From NCBI GenBank assembly GCA_009782555.1, contig WRIV01000001.1:1-64000 (forward strand): a stretch of 64,000 bases of DNA, in the 5' to 3' direction. Shown one piece after another: positions 19,322-27,258 of the stretch. The notes below the pieces were generated by a model, which saw only the letters and a program-made list of their open reading frames with translations, was not told the DNA's origin and did not search any database. Position 1 is the stretch's first letter; the number at the start of each line of letters is the position of its first letter. Made by a program: the position numbers and the translations under genes. Origin of the DNA: Treponema sp. Its GTDB lineage: Bacteria; Spirochaetota; Spirochaetia; Treponematales; Breznakiellaceae.

Positions 19322-20272
19322 GCTATATTTGTTAAGGTACTTGTTCAGGGGCACATTTGTTCTACCGACATTAATGAGCAGTACGATCGCAGCCGCGACC
19401 TGCCCACGGTAAAAAAATACTTTGAGGATTTGCTCCGTTTTCTTAAAACCGATTACATCGATTTGGGAATGCTCTTTTTTATTGATACGGAAAAGGATTT
19501 TTCCGATGTCTTTAAGACTGACATTCTCCGATACGCCCAGGATTTAAAACAGCAGGGAAAAATCCGCGCCATAGGAGCCAGTTCCCACGATCCTGTTACT
19601 GCACGGCGTGTGGTGGAAACAGGTGTTATCGATCTTCTTATGTTCAGCATAAACCCTGCGTTTGATATGGCTGCGGCGAATACCTATATAATTGATTATC
19701 TGGACAAGGGTGTCTTTGATTTTGAGAAAAAAATGGATCGTGACCGGGCTGCTCTTTACCAGCTTTGCGAACAGAGGGGTGTGCCAATAACGGTAATGAA
19801 AACTCTTGGGGCGGGAAAACTCCTTTCTGCGGAGCATACCCCATTTGCCCGGCCCCTTACTGCTGCCCAGTGCATTCACTATGCCCTGACCCGGCCGGCG
19901 GTGGTAAGCGCACTTATCGGTTGCGCCACACGGGAAGAAGTGTTGGAAGCGGCGGCCTACCTTGATACAACCGATGCAGAACGGGATTACAGCGATGTAA
20001 TAAAGGATTTCCAGGGCGATTCCAAAGGCCAGTGTTACTATTGTAGCCATTGCCTTCCCTGTCCTTCACAGATAGATATTGCCGGCGTACACAGGTATCT
20101 GGACATTGCCCTGTTGGATAAGGCAAATATTCCTTCCGGCGTTGCAAGCCAGTACCGGGCGCTGGATCACCATGCTTCTGAATGTGTTGCTTGCGGAAGC
20201 TGCGAAGAACGGTGTCCCTTCTCCGTGCCGATTATAACGAATATGGAAAAAGCCGCAGCCCTGCTGGGGTAG
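19322..20272 (+). pseudogene. aldo/keto reductase with C-terminal ferredoxin domain, 5' truncated
   Basis: Homology to the aldo/keto reductase plus 4Fe-4S family runs in frame from 19322 (LVQGHICSTDINEQYDRSRD-like segment) to the stop at 20270-20272. The usual first 70-90 residues, including the catalytic Asp/Tyr region, are absent. A stop at 19319 precedes the homologous stretch and there is no plausible initiation codon before a TTG at 19430 in mid-domain. The C-terminal part is intact, with Cys clusters CYYCSHCLPCP and CVACGSCEERCP that would bind iron-sulfur clusters. The gene probably no longer makes an active reductase. Together with the neighbouring GT2 fragment it marks a deletion or rearrangement at the edge of the defence island. 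Confidence 0.75.
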
Positions 20273-20317
20273 GCTTTTTCTTCTTCTTGCGCTTTTCTTT
20301 GTTCCGTAATATACTAT

Positions 20318-20354
20318 CCATGTAAATTTAAATTTAAACTTTAAATTTGCATGG
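20318..20354. repeat. 15-bp inverted repeat before the AAA ATPase gene
   Basis: Arms at 20318-20332 and 20340-20354 are inverse complements except for one T-G pair, around a 7-base spacer. The right arm ends on the GG of the ribosome binding site (GGAG at 20353-20356) of the gene starting at 20361, so folding would hide it. It may be an operator or a translational switch. Confidence 0.5.
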
Positions 20355-20360
20355 AGAAAT

Positions 20361-21545
20361 ATGGGCTACTATTTACGGCATATCGAGGCAGCGCTTATAG
20401 AGTCCCTGAATCATTTCCCTGTTACCGCTGTTACCGGGCCCAGGCAGTGCGGTAAATCCACCCTTGTAAAGCAATTAATTAATGGGAATATGGCAAAAAA
20501 AGTAAAAAAACGCAGAAGATCTTCGGCAGGCATTGTCTACCTTGATCTGGAACGGCCATCGGATCTCCGGAAATTGGATAATGCCGAGTGGTTTCTTGGC
20601 GCTCAAAAGGGAAAGCTTGTTTGTATTGACGAAATTCAGCGCAAACCGGAACTTTTTCCGTTGATACGCAGCCTGGTTGATGAGTGGGACAGTCCGGGTT
20701 CTTTTCTTATTCTTGGTTCTGCATCGCGCGATCTTTTAAAACAAAGTTCGGAATCCCTGGCGGGAAGGGTATCGTATAAACGTCTTACTCCGTTTCTCTG
20801 GAGCGAGTTAGCGGAAAAACGTTCCATGGAACACTATTTTTCCGCCGGTGGTTTTCCCCGGAGTATTCTTGCCCCAAACAGGATCGTGTCGTATCAATGG
20901 AGAGAAGATTTTATTGCCACGTTTCTTGAGCGTGATCTGCTTCAATGGGCGGGATTTACCCCGATGGCGATGGGGCGGCTTTGGCGCATGCTTGCCCATG
21001 TAAACGGGCAGACGATAAATTATTCCGCCCTGGCTTCTTCCCTGGGCATTAGTTCCGTATCGGTAAAAAAATACATCGACCTTCTGGCAAGTACCTATAT
21101 GGTAGAGCTGGTTCCTCCCTGGGTTTCCAATCAGGGCAAGCGGCTTGTTAAGGCGCCGAAGGCATACATCGCCGATTCGGGAATAACCGCCGCCTTGCTG
21201 GGACTTCGTTCATTCGAGGAATTATGCGGGCACCCTGTATTTGGATCGGTATGGGAACAGATAGTGCTTATCAACCTTCGGGGCATGTTTCCCGGCGCAG
21301 AAATTTCCTATTACAGAACATCCAACGGCGCAAAAATTGATTTTGTTGTAAGCATCGGCAGAAATATTTATGCAATCGAATGTAAAGCTTCTGCCAGCCC
21401 GGTTTTAACAAAAGGAAATTATTGTGCCATTGATGATATTGCACCAAAGCAAACCTTGGTTGTTATCCCATCCAAAGAAGGCTGGCCGATGAAGCCCGGT
21501 ATTGATGTTGTATCGCTGGGGGAATTGGGGAGGAAATTGAGGTGA
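20361..21545 (+). CDS. AAA ATPase with DUF4143 domain
   Basis: A 394-residue P-loop ATPase of the AAA_14/DUF4143 group. Walker A is GPRQCGKST (about residues 26-34) and Walker B is VCIDEIQ (about 91-97). A Lys/Arg-rich insertion (about 50-58) lies between them. The C-terminal DUF4143 region includes a segment ending in FVVSIGRN-IYAIECKAS that resembles a PD-(D/E)xK nuclease core (D...ECK). The family is widespread, variable between strains and often horizontally transferred; its role is not settled. It opens the AT-rich accessory island and sits 15 bp before the type IIG enzyme. The start is supported by GGAG 4 bases upstream. Confidence 0.8.
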   Translation: MGYYLRHIEAALIESLNHFPVTAVTGPRQCGKSTLVKQLINGNMAKKVKKRRRSSAGIVYLDLERPSDLRKLDNAEWFLGAQKGKLVCIDEIQRKPELFPLIRSLVDEWDSPGSFLILGSASRDLLKQSSESLAGRVSYKRLTPFLWSELAEKRSMEHYFSAGGFPRSILAPNRIVSYQWREDFIATFLERDLLQWAGFTPMAMGRLWRMLAHVNGQTINYSALASSLGISSVSVKKYIDLLASTYMVELVPPWVSNQGKRLVKAPKAYIADSGITAALLGLRSFEELCGHPVFGSVWEQIVLINLRGMFPGAEISYYRTSNGAKIDFVVSIGRNIYAIECKASASPVLTKGNYCAIDDIAPKQTLVVIPSKEGWPMKPGIDVVSLGELGRKLR

Positions 21546-21560
21546 AAGAAAGTAAAATAT

Positions 21561-24407
21561 ATGATAGAATATGCTATGGATCAAACTACAAATCTTGATC
21601 AATTAAAATCTCTTGTTTCCCTTTTTTCGACAAACATTACTCAATATAAAAGCAGTCAATACGACGAGGCTAACACCCGCACCGATTTTATCGACAAGAT
21701 TTTTTCCCTGCTTGGCTGGGATGTTGCAAATAACCAGGGGTTTTCCGAAACATACCGCGATGTAGTGCGGGAAGATAAAGTTAAAATTGACGGTTCACAG
21801 AAAGCGCCGGATTACAGTTTTCGTATAGGCGGGGTGCGCAAGTTTTTTGTAGAGGCAAAAAAGCCGTCGGTTAATATTAAGGATGCCGCTGAACCAGCAT
21901 ACCAGGTGCGGCGTTATGCATATACCGCCAAACTCCCCCTTTCGATTTTAACTGATTTTGAAGAATTTGCCGTTTACGATACACGCATAAAACCAAATAA
22001 AGATGATAAATCCGGTACAGGGCGGATTTTTTACTGCACGTTTAATGAATACGAACAGCATTTTGATTTTCTTTATAATACTTTTTCCAAAGAGGCGATT
22101 AATAAAGGAAGTTTTGACAAGTACATCGAAGAAAATAAAAACAAGAAAGGCACTTCCGAAGTTGACACTGAACTTTTAGCCCTTGTTGAACAGTGGCGGA
22201 TGGAGCTGGCAAAAAATATTGCAAAAAACAATCCTGACCTTTCGGTTTACAGCCTTAACACCGTGGTGCAGCGAATTATCGACCGCATTGTGTTTCTGCG
22301 CATTGCCGAAGACCGCGGCATCGAAGACGAAAACCTGCTTCTTTCTGTTGCAAAATCTACAAATATTTACGAAAAACTTATATTGATTTTTACCAAGGCA
22401 AACGCCAAATATAATTCGGGGCTTTTTGCCCCCTTTGACTGGATAAACGATGTACATATTGATGATAAGGTGCTGCAGAACATCATTGTTAATTTATACT
22501 ACCCGGAATGTCCATACGAGTTTTCCGTACTGCCCATTGAGATACTGGGCAGTATATACGAGCGTTTTCTCGGCAAGACAATTCGTTTCCGTGTTGTAAA
22601 AGGCAAGGCAGCGGAGCAGTCAACTCACACGGCGATTATAGAAGAAAAACCCGAAGTTAAAAAAGCAGGCGGCGTTTTTTATACTCCGCAGTATATTGTT
22701 GATTATATCGTGCAGAACACCGTGGGCGAAAAGATAAAAAACAAAACACCGCAGGAAATAGCAGCCATAAAAATCTGCGATCCTGCCTGCGGTTCGGGCT
22801 CTTTCCTGGTCGGCGCGTATCAATACCTCTTGAACTATCACCTGGATTATTATTCCAAAGAAAAAAATGTTAAATCCGCTTTAAAAAACGCAAAAATCTA
22901 CGAAGCAGGTTTTAATTCCCATAAACTAACGATAGAAGAAAAACAGCGAATCCTTACAAGCTGCATTTATGGCGTTGATATTGACAGTCAGGCTGTAGAG
23001 GTAACCAAGCTTTCCCTGTACCTGAAACTTCTGGAAGACGAAGGGAAGCAGTACAAAGACTACTTGTTTAAATATTCCGATAATACGCTTCTGCCGTCTC
23101 TGGAAGAAAACATAAAATGCGGCAATAGCCTTATTGGTACGGATTTTTATACCCAGGGTGATCTAGACTTTTCCGAAGAAGATCGAATAAAGGTAAATTG
23201 TTTTGATTGGGAGAAAAAAAGCGGGTTTGAGGAGATTTTTAAAGCGGGCGGTTTTGATGTGGTGATTGGGAATCCGCCGTATGTTCTTGTTTTTGACGAA
23301 TTAATAAAAAAACACATAGAAAATAATTATTATGAATTCCAGCGAAATAATGATATGTATATTGCATTTATGATAAAAGGAATGCGCCTTCTGAAAGAAT
23401 CCGGTATCTTCTCTTTTATTACGCCGAACACATATTTGAAGGGGGAGTATTTTAAAGATCTTCGATCATACTTCATGAAATATAGAATTAATGAAATCCT
23501 TGATTTTGGGAACAAACAAATTTTTAAGGATGCCACAGTTTTTACAGCTATCTGTAATGTTTCTAAAGAAAAACCTGTTAAACAATGGGTTTTAAAATCG
23601 GATATTGATACAATAAAAGGCAAAATTAATTCTGACGAAAAAGTTTTTGTTTTTGTAGATGCTCTTGTAAAAAAAATGGATAGTTATAAAAAATTTGATG
23701 AATATTTTTTTATAAAAGATGTTGGTTATAATTATTGGTCAATAGGCAGAGGAAAGATACGTGGTGATTCCATTGGTTCAAGAATTTTGTATACAGGTGA
23801 TAAACAAAATAACTTAGATATTCCGTATTACAAGGGTTCTAACATTCAAAAATACATTTTAAGTAAACCATCACAATATTTGAAGCATAATTATCAAAAA
23901 TTTTTAAAAGACAATGATATATTCCGTTTTACGCCTGAGTTATTAGAAACAGCTCCAAAAGTCGTTTATCGACAAACCTCAAGTTCTTTGATTGCCGCAA
24001 TTGATAATGACGGGTTTCACAACGATAAAACCGTACATATTATATTACTTAAAGATATCATTCAAAAACAAATTGATTTACGATATGTTTTAGCATTATT
24101 CAATTCAAAATTGCTTAATTATTTTTATCAAGTTATGACAGAAGAAACTGGACGTGCTTTTGCACAGGTGAAAATTGTAAATATAAAAAACCTTCCGCTT
24201 GTCATTCCAAACAAAGCTATACACGACAAACTTGTCTCTCTTGTTGATAAAATGCTGGAACTCAAACAAAAGGAAGCTACCGAGCCGAATCAGCAGCTAA
24301 AAACAATGATTACACGACAGATTGAAGGCATAGATAATGCGATTGATACGGCGGTGTATGCGTTGTATGATTTAACGGAGGATGAGATTAAGGTGGTGGA
24401 GGGGTGA
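21561..24407 (+). CDS. type IIG restriction-modification enzyme (nuclease-methyltransferase fusion)
   Basis: A 948-residue single-chain restriction enzyme and N6-adenine methyltransferase. An N-terminal PD-(D/E)xK nuclease is visible (P83 D84 ... E98-A-K). A helical linker follows, then a gamma-type methyltransferase with SAM motif I DPACGSGSF (D407) and catalytic NPPY (N571). A TaqI/Eco57I-like target-recognition half extends to the end. Base composition changes sharply near 23290: the nuclease and methylase are moderately GC, whereas the recognition half is very AT-rich. This suggests recombinational exchange of specificity. The last 90 bases recur in three decaying copies downstream. A second candidate start is the ATG at 21576. 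No separate methylase or specificity subunit is needed. Confidence 0.88.
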   Translation: MIEYAMDQTTNLDQLKSLVSLFSTNITQYKSSQYDEANTRTDFIDKIFSLLGWDVANNQGFSETYRDVVREDKVKIDGSQKAPDYSFRIGGVRKFFVEAKKPSVNIKDAAEPAYQVRRYAYTAKLPLSILTDFEEFAVYDTRIKPNKDDKSGTGRIFYCTFNEYEQHFDFLYNTFSKEAINKGSFDKYIEENKNKKGTSEVDTELLALVEQWRMELAKNIAKNNPDLSVYSLNTVVQRIIDRIVFLRIAEDRGIEDENLLLSVAKSTNIYEKLILIFTKANAKYNSGLFAPFDWINDVHIDDKVLQNIIVNLYYPECPYEFSVLPIEILGSIYERFLGKTIRFRVVKGKAAEQSTHTAIIEEKPEVKKAGGVFYTPQYIVDYIVQNTVGEKIKNKTPQEIAAIKICDPACGSGSFLVGAYQYLLNYHLDYYSKEKNVKSALKNAKIYEAGFNSHKLTIEEKQRILTSCIYGVDIDSQAVEVTKLSLYLKLLEDEGKQYKDYLFKYSDNTLLPSLEENIKCGNSLIGTDFYTQGDLDFSEEDRIKVNCFDWEKKSGFEEIFKAGGFDVVIGNPPYVLVFDELIKKHIENNYYEFQRNNDMYIAFMIKGMRLLKESGIFSFITPNTYLKGEYFKDLRSYFMKYRINEILDFGNKQIFKDATVFTAICNVSKEKPVKQWVLKSDIDTIKGKINSDEKVFVFVDALVKKMDSYKKFDEYFFIKDVGYNYWSIGRGKIRGDSIGSRILYTGDKQNNLDIPYYKGSNIQKYILSKPSQYLKHNYQKFLKDNDIFRFTPELLETAPKVVYRQTSSSLIAAIDNDGFHNDKTVHIILLKDIIQKQIDLRYVLALFNSKLLNYFYQVMTEETGRAFAQVKIVNIKNLPLVIPNKAIHDKLVSLVDKMLELKQKEATEPNQQLKTMITRQIEGIDNAIDTAVYALYDLTEDEIKVVEG

Positions 24408-24416
24408 AGATAATAT

Positions 24417-24950
24417 ATGAGTAAAGAATTAATGATAACAATTATTACGACAATCATTACAAGTGGTATTATTACAACCATAATTGCTGGTATTTTTTCT
24501 ATTTTTTTAGGAAGGAATCAATATAGATATGAATACTACAAAATGTTAATTCAAAAAAGAATAGAAACATTTGATCTGATTCAAGAATTATTACAGGGTT
24601 TCTCAGTTTGTGTAATTGATCCAGATGATAAAAAATTATATCATTGTATATTTTCAAATGAAAAAAATCCTATAAAAGATAAATATTTGATGTCTATTTT
24701 TAAACTAACAAAAGCAAATTTCTATATTTCTAATGAAACATCGGAAACAATTTTTAAAATGAATAGATTTTTTATTGAAAATAAAATTGAATTTGATAAT
24801 ATTGAAGACGGCAAAAAATATTATTTTCAAATTGGTGAATTAGTTGATGATATATTGAAATCCACAAGAAAAGAAGTTTTGGATTCATATAATTTAAAAA
24901 AATTACTTAAAGAAAAGCAAAATCTTGGAAAAGTAAGAATAAAATTGTAA
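24417..24950 (+). CDS. single-pass membrane protein, cassette gene
   Basis: A 177-residue protein that I do not recognise. Residues 5-32 form one strongly hydrophobic segment, followed by a Lys/Glu/Tyr-rich cytoplasmic-type helical region. Its codons are far more AT-rich than the chromosomal backbone, pointing to recent acquisition. It starts 10 bp after the type IIG enzyme and is followed 13 bp later by an 88-bp copy of that enzyme gene's 3' end, so gene plus repeat look like one inserted unit. Small membrane proteins in such positions can be effectors or immunity factors, but nothing in the sequence shows this. Confidence 0.65.
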   Translation: MSKELMITIITTIITSGIITTIIAGIFSIFLGRNQYRYEYYKMLIQKRIETFDLIQELLQGFSVCVIDPDDKKLYHCIFSNEKNPIKDKYLMSIFKLTKANFYISNETSETIFKMNRFFIENKIEFDNIEDGKKYYFQIGELVDDILKSTRKEVLDSYNLKKLLKEKQNLGKVRIKL

Positions 24951-24962
24951 GTTAAACTAATC

Positions 24963-25050
24963 CAGATTGAAGGCATAGATAATGCGATTGATACGGCTGT
25001 GTATGCGTTGTATGATTTAACGGAAGATGAGATTAAGGCGGTTGAGGGGG
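24963..25050 (+). repeat. copy 2 of the type IIG gene 3' end
   Basis: These 88 bases match 24318-24405, the final codons of the type IIG gene, with about five substitutions. The reading frame of the enzyme tail (IDNAIDTAVYALYDLTEDEI) is kept. The purine-rich end supplies the ribosome binding site for the nucleotidyltransferase gene at 25055. Confidence 0.9.
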
Positions 25051-25054
25051 AGAG

Positions 25055-25375
25055 GTGAATAGTGACATTATCGCAATAAAAGACAATATCCTCTCTACAG
25101 TGGGCGATGAATGTGAGAAAATTATTTTATTTGGTTCCCATGCCTACGGTACGCCGCGTAAAGATTCTGATTATGATTTTTATGTTGTGTTAAAAGACAG
25201 TGCAGAAAATCCTATTTTAGTTATGCAAAAAATATACGAATTTATGTGCGATACCAATTATATTCCCGTTGATGTAATTGCTAATTACAAATCACATTAT
25301 GAATGGCGCAGCACTCAGCCTACTTTGGAAAGGGCAATAGAAAAAAATGGAATGGTTTTATATGAGCGATTATAG
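25055..25375 (+). CDS. mntA: MNT-type nucleotidyltransferase, antitoxin-like
   Basis: A 106-residue minimal nucleotidyltransferase with the family motif GSxxxGxxxxxSDxD (GSHAYGTPRKDSDYD, about residues 26-40). MNT proteins pair with HEPN-domain RNases and inactivate them by adding AMP to the toxin. The GTG start at 25055 is in phase with a purine-rich ribosome binding site supplied by repeat copy 2. The partner HEPN gene overlaps its 3' end but survives only as a C-terminal fragment, so this antitoxin appears to be orphaned. The symbol reflects family role, not proven function. Confidence 0.75.
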   Translation: MNSDIIAIKDNILSTVGDECEKIILFGSHAYGTPRKDSDYDFYVVLKDSAENPILVMQKIYEFMCDTNYIPVDVIANYKSHYEWRSTQPTLERAIEKNGMVLYERL

Positions 25376-25529
25376 AATGGTAGCCGAATGTGCACATTTA
25401 ACACCTTTTGGTGTAACTGCCCGGTATCCCGCTGAAATATCACCGGACGAAAATATGGTAAAAACCGCCATCGTAAAAGCGGAACAAGTGTATGATTTGG
25501 TTGTCTCATATTGTCCAGAGCCAAGTTAA
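25362..25529 (+). pseudogene. HEPN-domain toxin, C-terminal fragment
   Basis: A 55-residue frame starting with ATG at 25362 inside the end of the MNT gene. It matches only the C-terminal end of HEPN proteins (LTPFGVTARYP followed by an amphipathic helix with VYDLVVS). The N-terminal 60-80 residues, including the RX4-6H RNase motif, are missing. The toxin is therefore probably inactive. Repeat copy 3 follows immediately. Confidence 0.6.
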
Positions 25530-25532
25530 GTT

Positions 25533-25587
25533 ATAGACAAAGCGATTGATACGGCATTGTATACGTTGTATGATTTGACGGAGGATG
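25533..25587 (+). repeat. copy 3 of the type IIG gene 3' end
   Basis: 55 bases align with the type IIG gene end with about six substitutions. Translated in the enzyme frame it reads IDKAIDTALYTLYDLTED, so the changes are conservative and it may come from another allele of the family. Its GGAGG is the ribosome binding site of the gene at 25591. Confidence 0.85.
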
Positions 25588-25590
25588 TAA

Positions 25591-25800
25591 ATGATAACGG
25601 ATACTGTTCTTAAGCGCAAGGGTATGGATATTTTATCGGAATCTCTTGGCTTGGTAGATGCCGAACGTTTTATTTCCTTAATTTTACGTGAACAATTTGA
25701 CTATACTGAATGGCAACAAGGCTTGTATAAAGATATTTCTTTAGATGAATTTTGCAATAATACAAAAATATTTAAGTCAGAACAAGAATCTACGTCCTAG
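25591..25800 (+). CDS. 69-residue protein of unknown function, possible antitoxin-like cassette
   Basis: A short acidic protein (MITDTVLKRKG start) with two predicted helices. I cannot assign it to a named family with confidence; small proteins of this look occur next to toxin genes, but no toxin follows here. GGAGG six bases before the ATG comes from repeat copy 3. A fourth, decayed repeat lies 10 bp after the stop, so it forms the third repeat-bounded unit. Confidence 0.6.
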   Translation: MITDTVLKRKGMDILSESLGLVDAERFISLILREQFDYTEWQQGLYKDISLDEFCNNTKIFKSEQESTS

Positions 25801-25810
25801 AATTTAAATA

Positions 25811-25843
25811 AGGATGAGATTTAGGCGATGGATGGGGAATGAT
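25811..25843 (+). repeat. decayed copy 4 of the type IIG gene 3' end
   Basis: About 30 bases resemble the last codons of the type IIG gene (reading KDEI-stop-AMDGE against EDEIKVVEG). It is the shortest and least similar copy, and the farthest from the enzyme gene. Confidence 0.55.
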
Positions 25844-25930
25844 GAAAAATTGGATTGATATTTTTACCTTTTTAGACTATACTATTTTTGATTAACTACT
25901 ATATTCATCTTTAGAATGTAGTGATTTTTA

Positions 25931-27256
25931 GTGATTAAAAGGAAAATTGTGAAGGAAATACCTGATAACACAATTAACGTTGTTGCTGCATATATAAATG
26001 AAGCAAACAATAGACCACCTCGTGTTCCTGTCATTACAGTAGATGACGATGTAAACACGCCTCATTATTTTGAAATCATCCCTTTTGATGAAATTGATGC
26101 TTTTGAAAGGAAAGTCTTTGCAATAGATGGAAGTTACAATTCTCAGGAATTTTATAATGGAGTATATATTGGATTATATACTGCTGGATATATTTGTTAT
26201 TACAAAGGCAAGCAAATAAAGTTAAATAATTTAAATGATCCTGTTATAATGGGGAAATCATATTTTCCAAATAATATCTTAATTACTAATGATGCTCATA
26301 GACAAGCAATATATGATGAATTATTATTTCTAGAACCTGTAAAAAAATTAATTTTATTTTTCGATGAGCCCAACATTGATAATATATGGGGATTTAGTAA
26401 AGAAATAATTTGTTCTTCTGTATCCAAATTATTAGCATTTTGTCAAGAAATTCTTGAGTGGGCTCTTGCTCTTGAAATCCTAAATCTCCCAGTAATTCAA
26501 AAAGGAGATATTATACTTCGTGATGGGGTTTTACGTTCTATTTACATTAAACAAAAATATCTAATAAAGATAGGTGTTTTGGCACACCGGCTAGGAGTTG
26601 TTTTGCTTGCTGTTACTAAAAATTCTCCTATCAAGCTTGAACTTTCATCGTCATTTAAGAAAATAGATTTATATTTGCAACAGGATAAAAAACCATCATA
26701 TCCTTTTACTATCCAAAAACAACGATGGCAAAAATTATGTTGCTGGTTTGAGGTCAATGATGATGTTTTGTTAAGCGCATACCCTGAAGCTGAAGAAAGG
26801 AAAGCAAATCAATCAAGTGACACGCCAAAGGCAAATAAAAATTATAGTATGTTTGCTACAAATAACCTCAATGGAGGGCGAGGATTTGGCATTTTTTATG
26901 TAGCCAGACTTGATTATGTAGAAAAGCTACAAAATTATGATTGGGTTGTTCTTGATATGAACATCTTCGATATTATTCCCACAATAACAAAAAAGATGAA
27001 TGAACGTGAAGTTCGGGTTGCAGAAAGGGACATAGCTTTTCTCGAAAACATCACTAAAGAACTTACACGCTTAACACAAGAACATTATATATTAGGTTAT
27101 CCTTATCCATTGGTTGAAGTTCATAATTTTGTAACATTAAAAAATGACTTTAATGATGAACTAATAAATCGTGTTAAGGCATCTCTTTATCAATCGCAAA
27201 TGATGGATCATGTTGATATTGAGAATTTATTTTTAGATATTCATGAGAGGTTTTAA
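25931..27256 (+). CDS. NurA-like 5'-3' nuclease
   Basis: A 441-residue protein with NurA-domain features. It has an AIDGSY motif with metal-binding D66, an LRDGVLRS segment with D198, and a further acidic LDMNIF segment (about residue 340) that would complete the metal site. NurA nucleases degrade DNA ends and work in a complex with the hexameric HerA translocase. The very next gene, 2 bp away, is a HerA ATPase, which strongly supports the call. The GTG at 25931 is the longest start; a GTG at 25949 with AAAAGG before it is also possible. Base composition is very AT-rich. With HerA and a DUF4338 protein it forms a three-gene operon. Confidence 0.78.
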   Translation: MIKRKIVKEIPDNTINVVAAYINEANNRPPRVPVITVDDDVNTPHYFEIIPFDEIDAFERKVFAIDGSYNSQEFYNGVYIGLYTAGYICYYKGKQIKLNNLNDPVIMGKSYFPNNILITNDAHRQAIYDELLFLEPVKKLILFFDEPNIDNIWGFSKEIICSSVSKLLAFCQEILEWALALEILNLPVIQKGDIILRDGVLRSIYIKQKYLIKIGVLAHRLGVVLLAVTKNSPIKLELSSSFKKIDLYLQQDKKPSYPFTIQKQRWQKLCCWFEVNDDVLLSAYPEAEERKANQSSDTPKANKNYSMFATNNLNGGRGFGIFYVARLDYVEKLQNYDWVVLDMNIFDIIPTITKKMNEREVRVAERDIAFLENITKELTRLTQEHYILGYPYPLVEVHNFVTLKNDFNDELINRVKASLYQSQMMDHVDIENLFLDIHERF

Positions 27257-27258
27257 TT

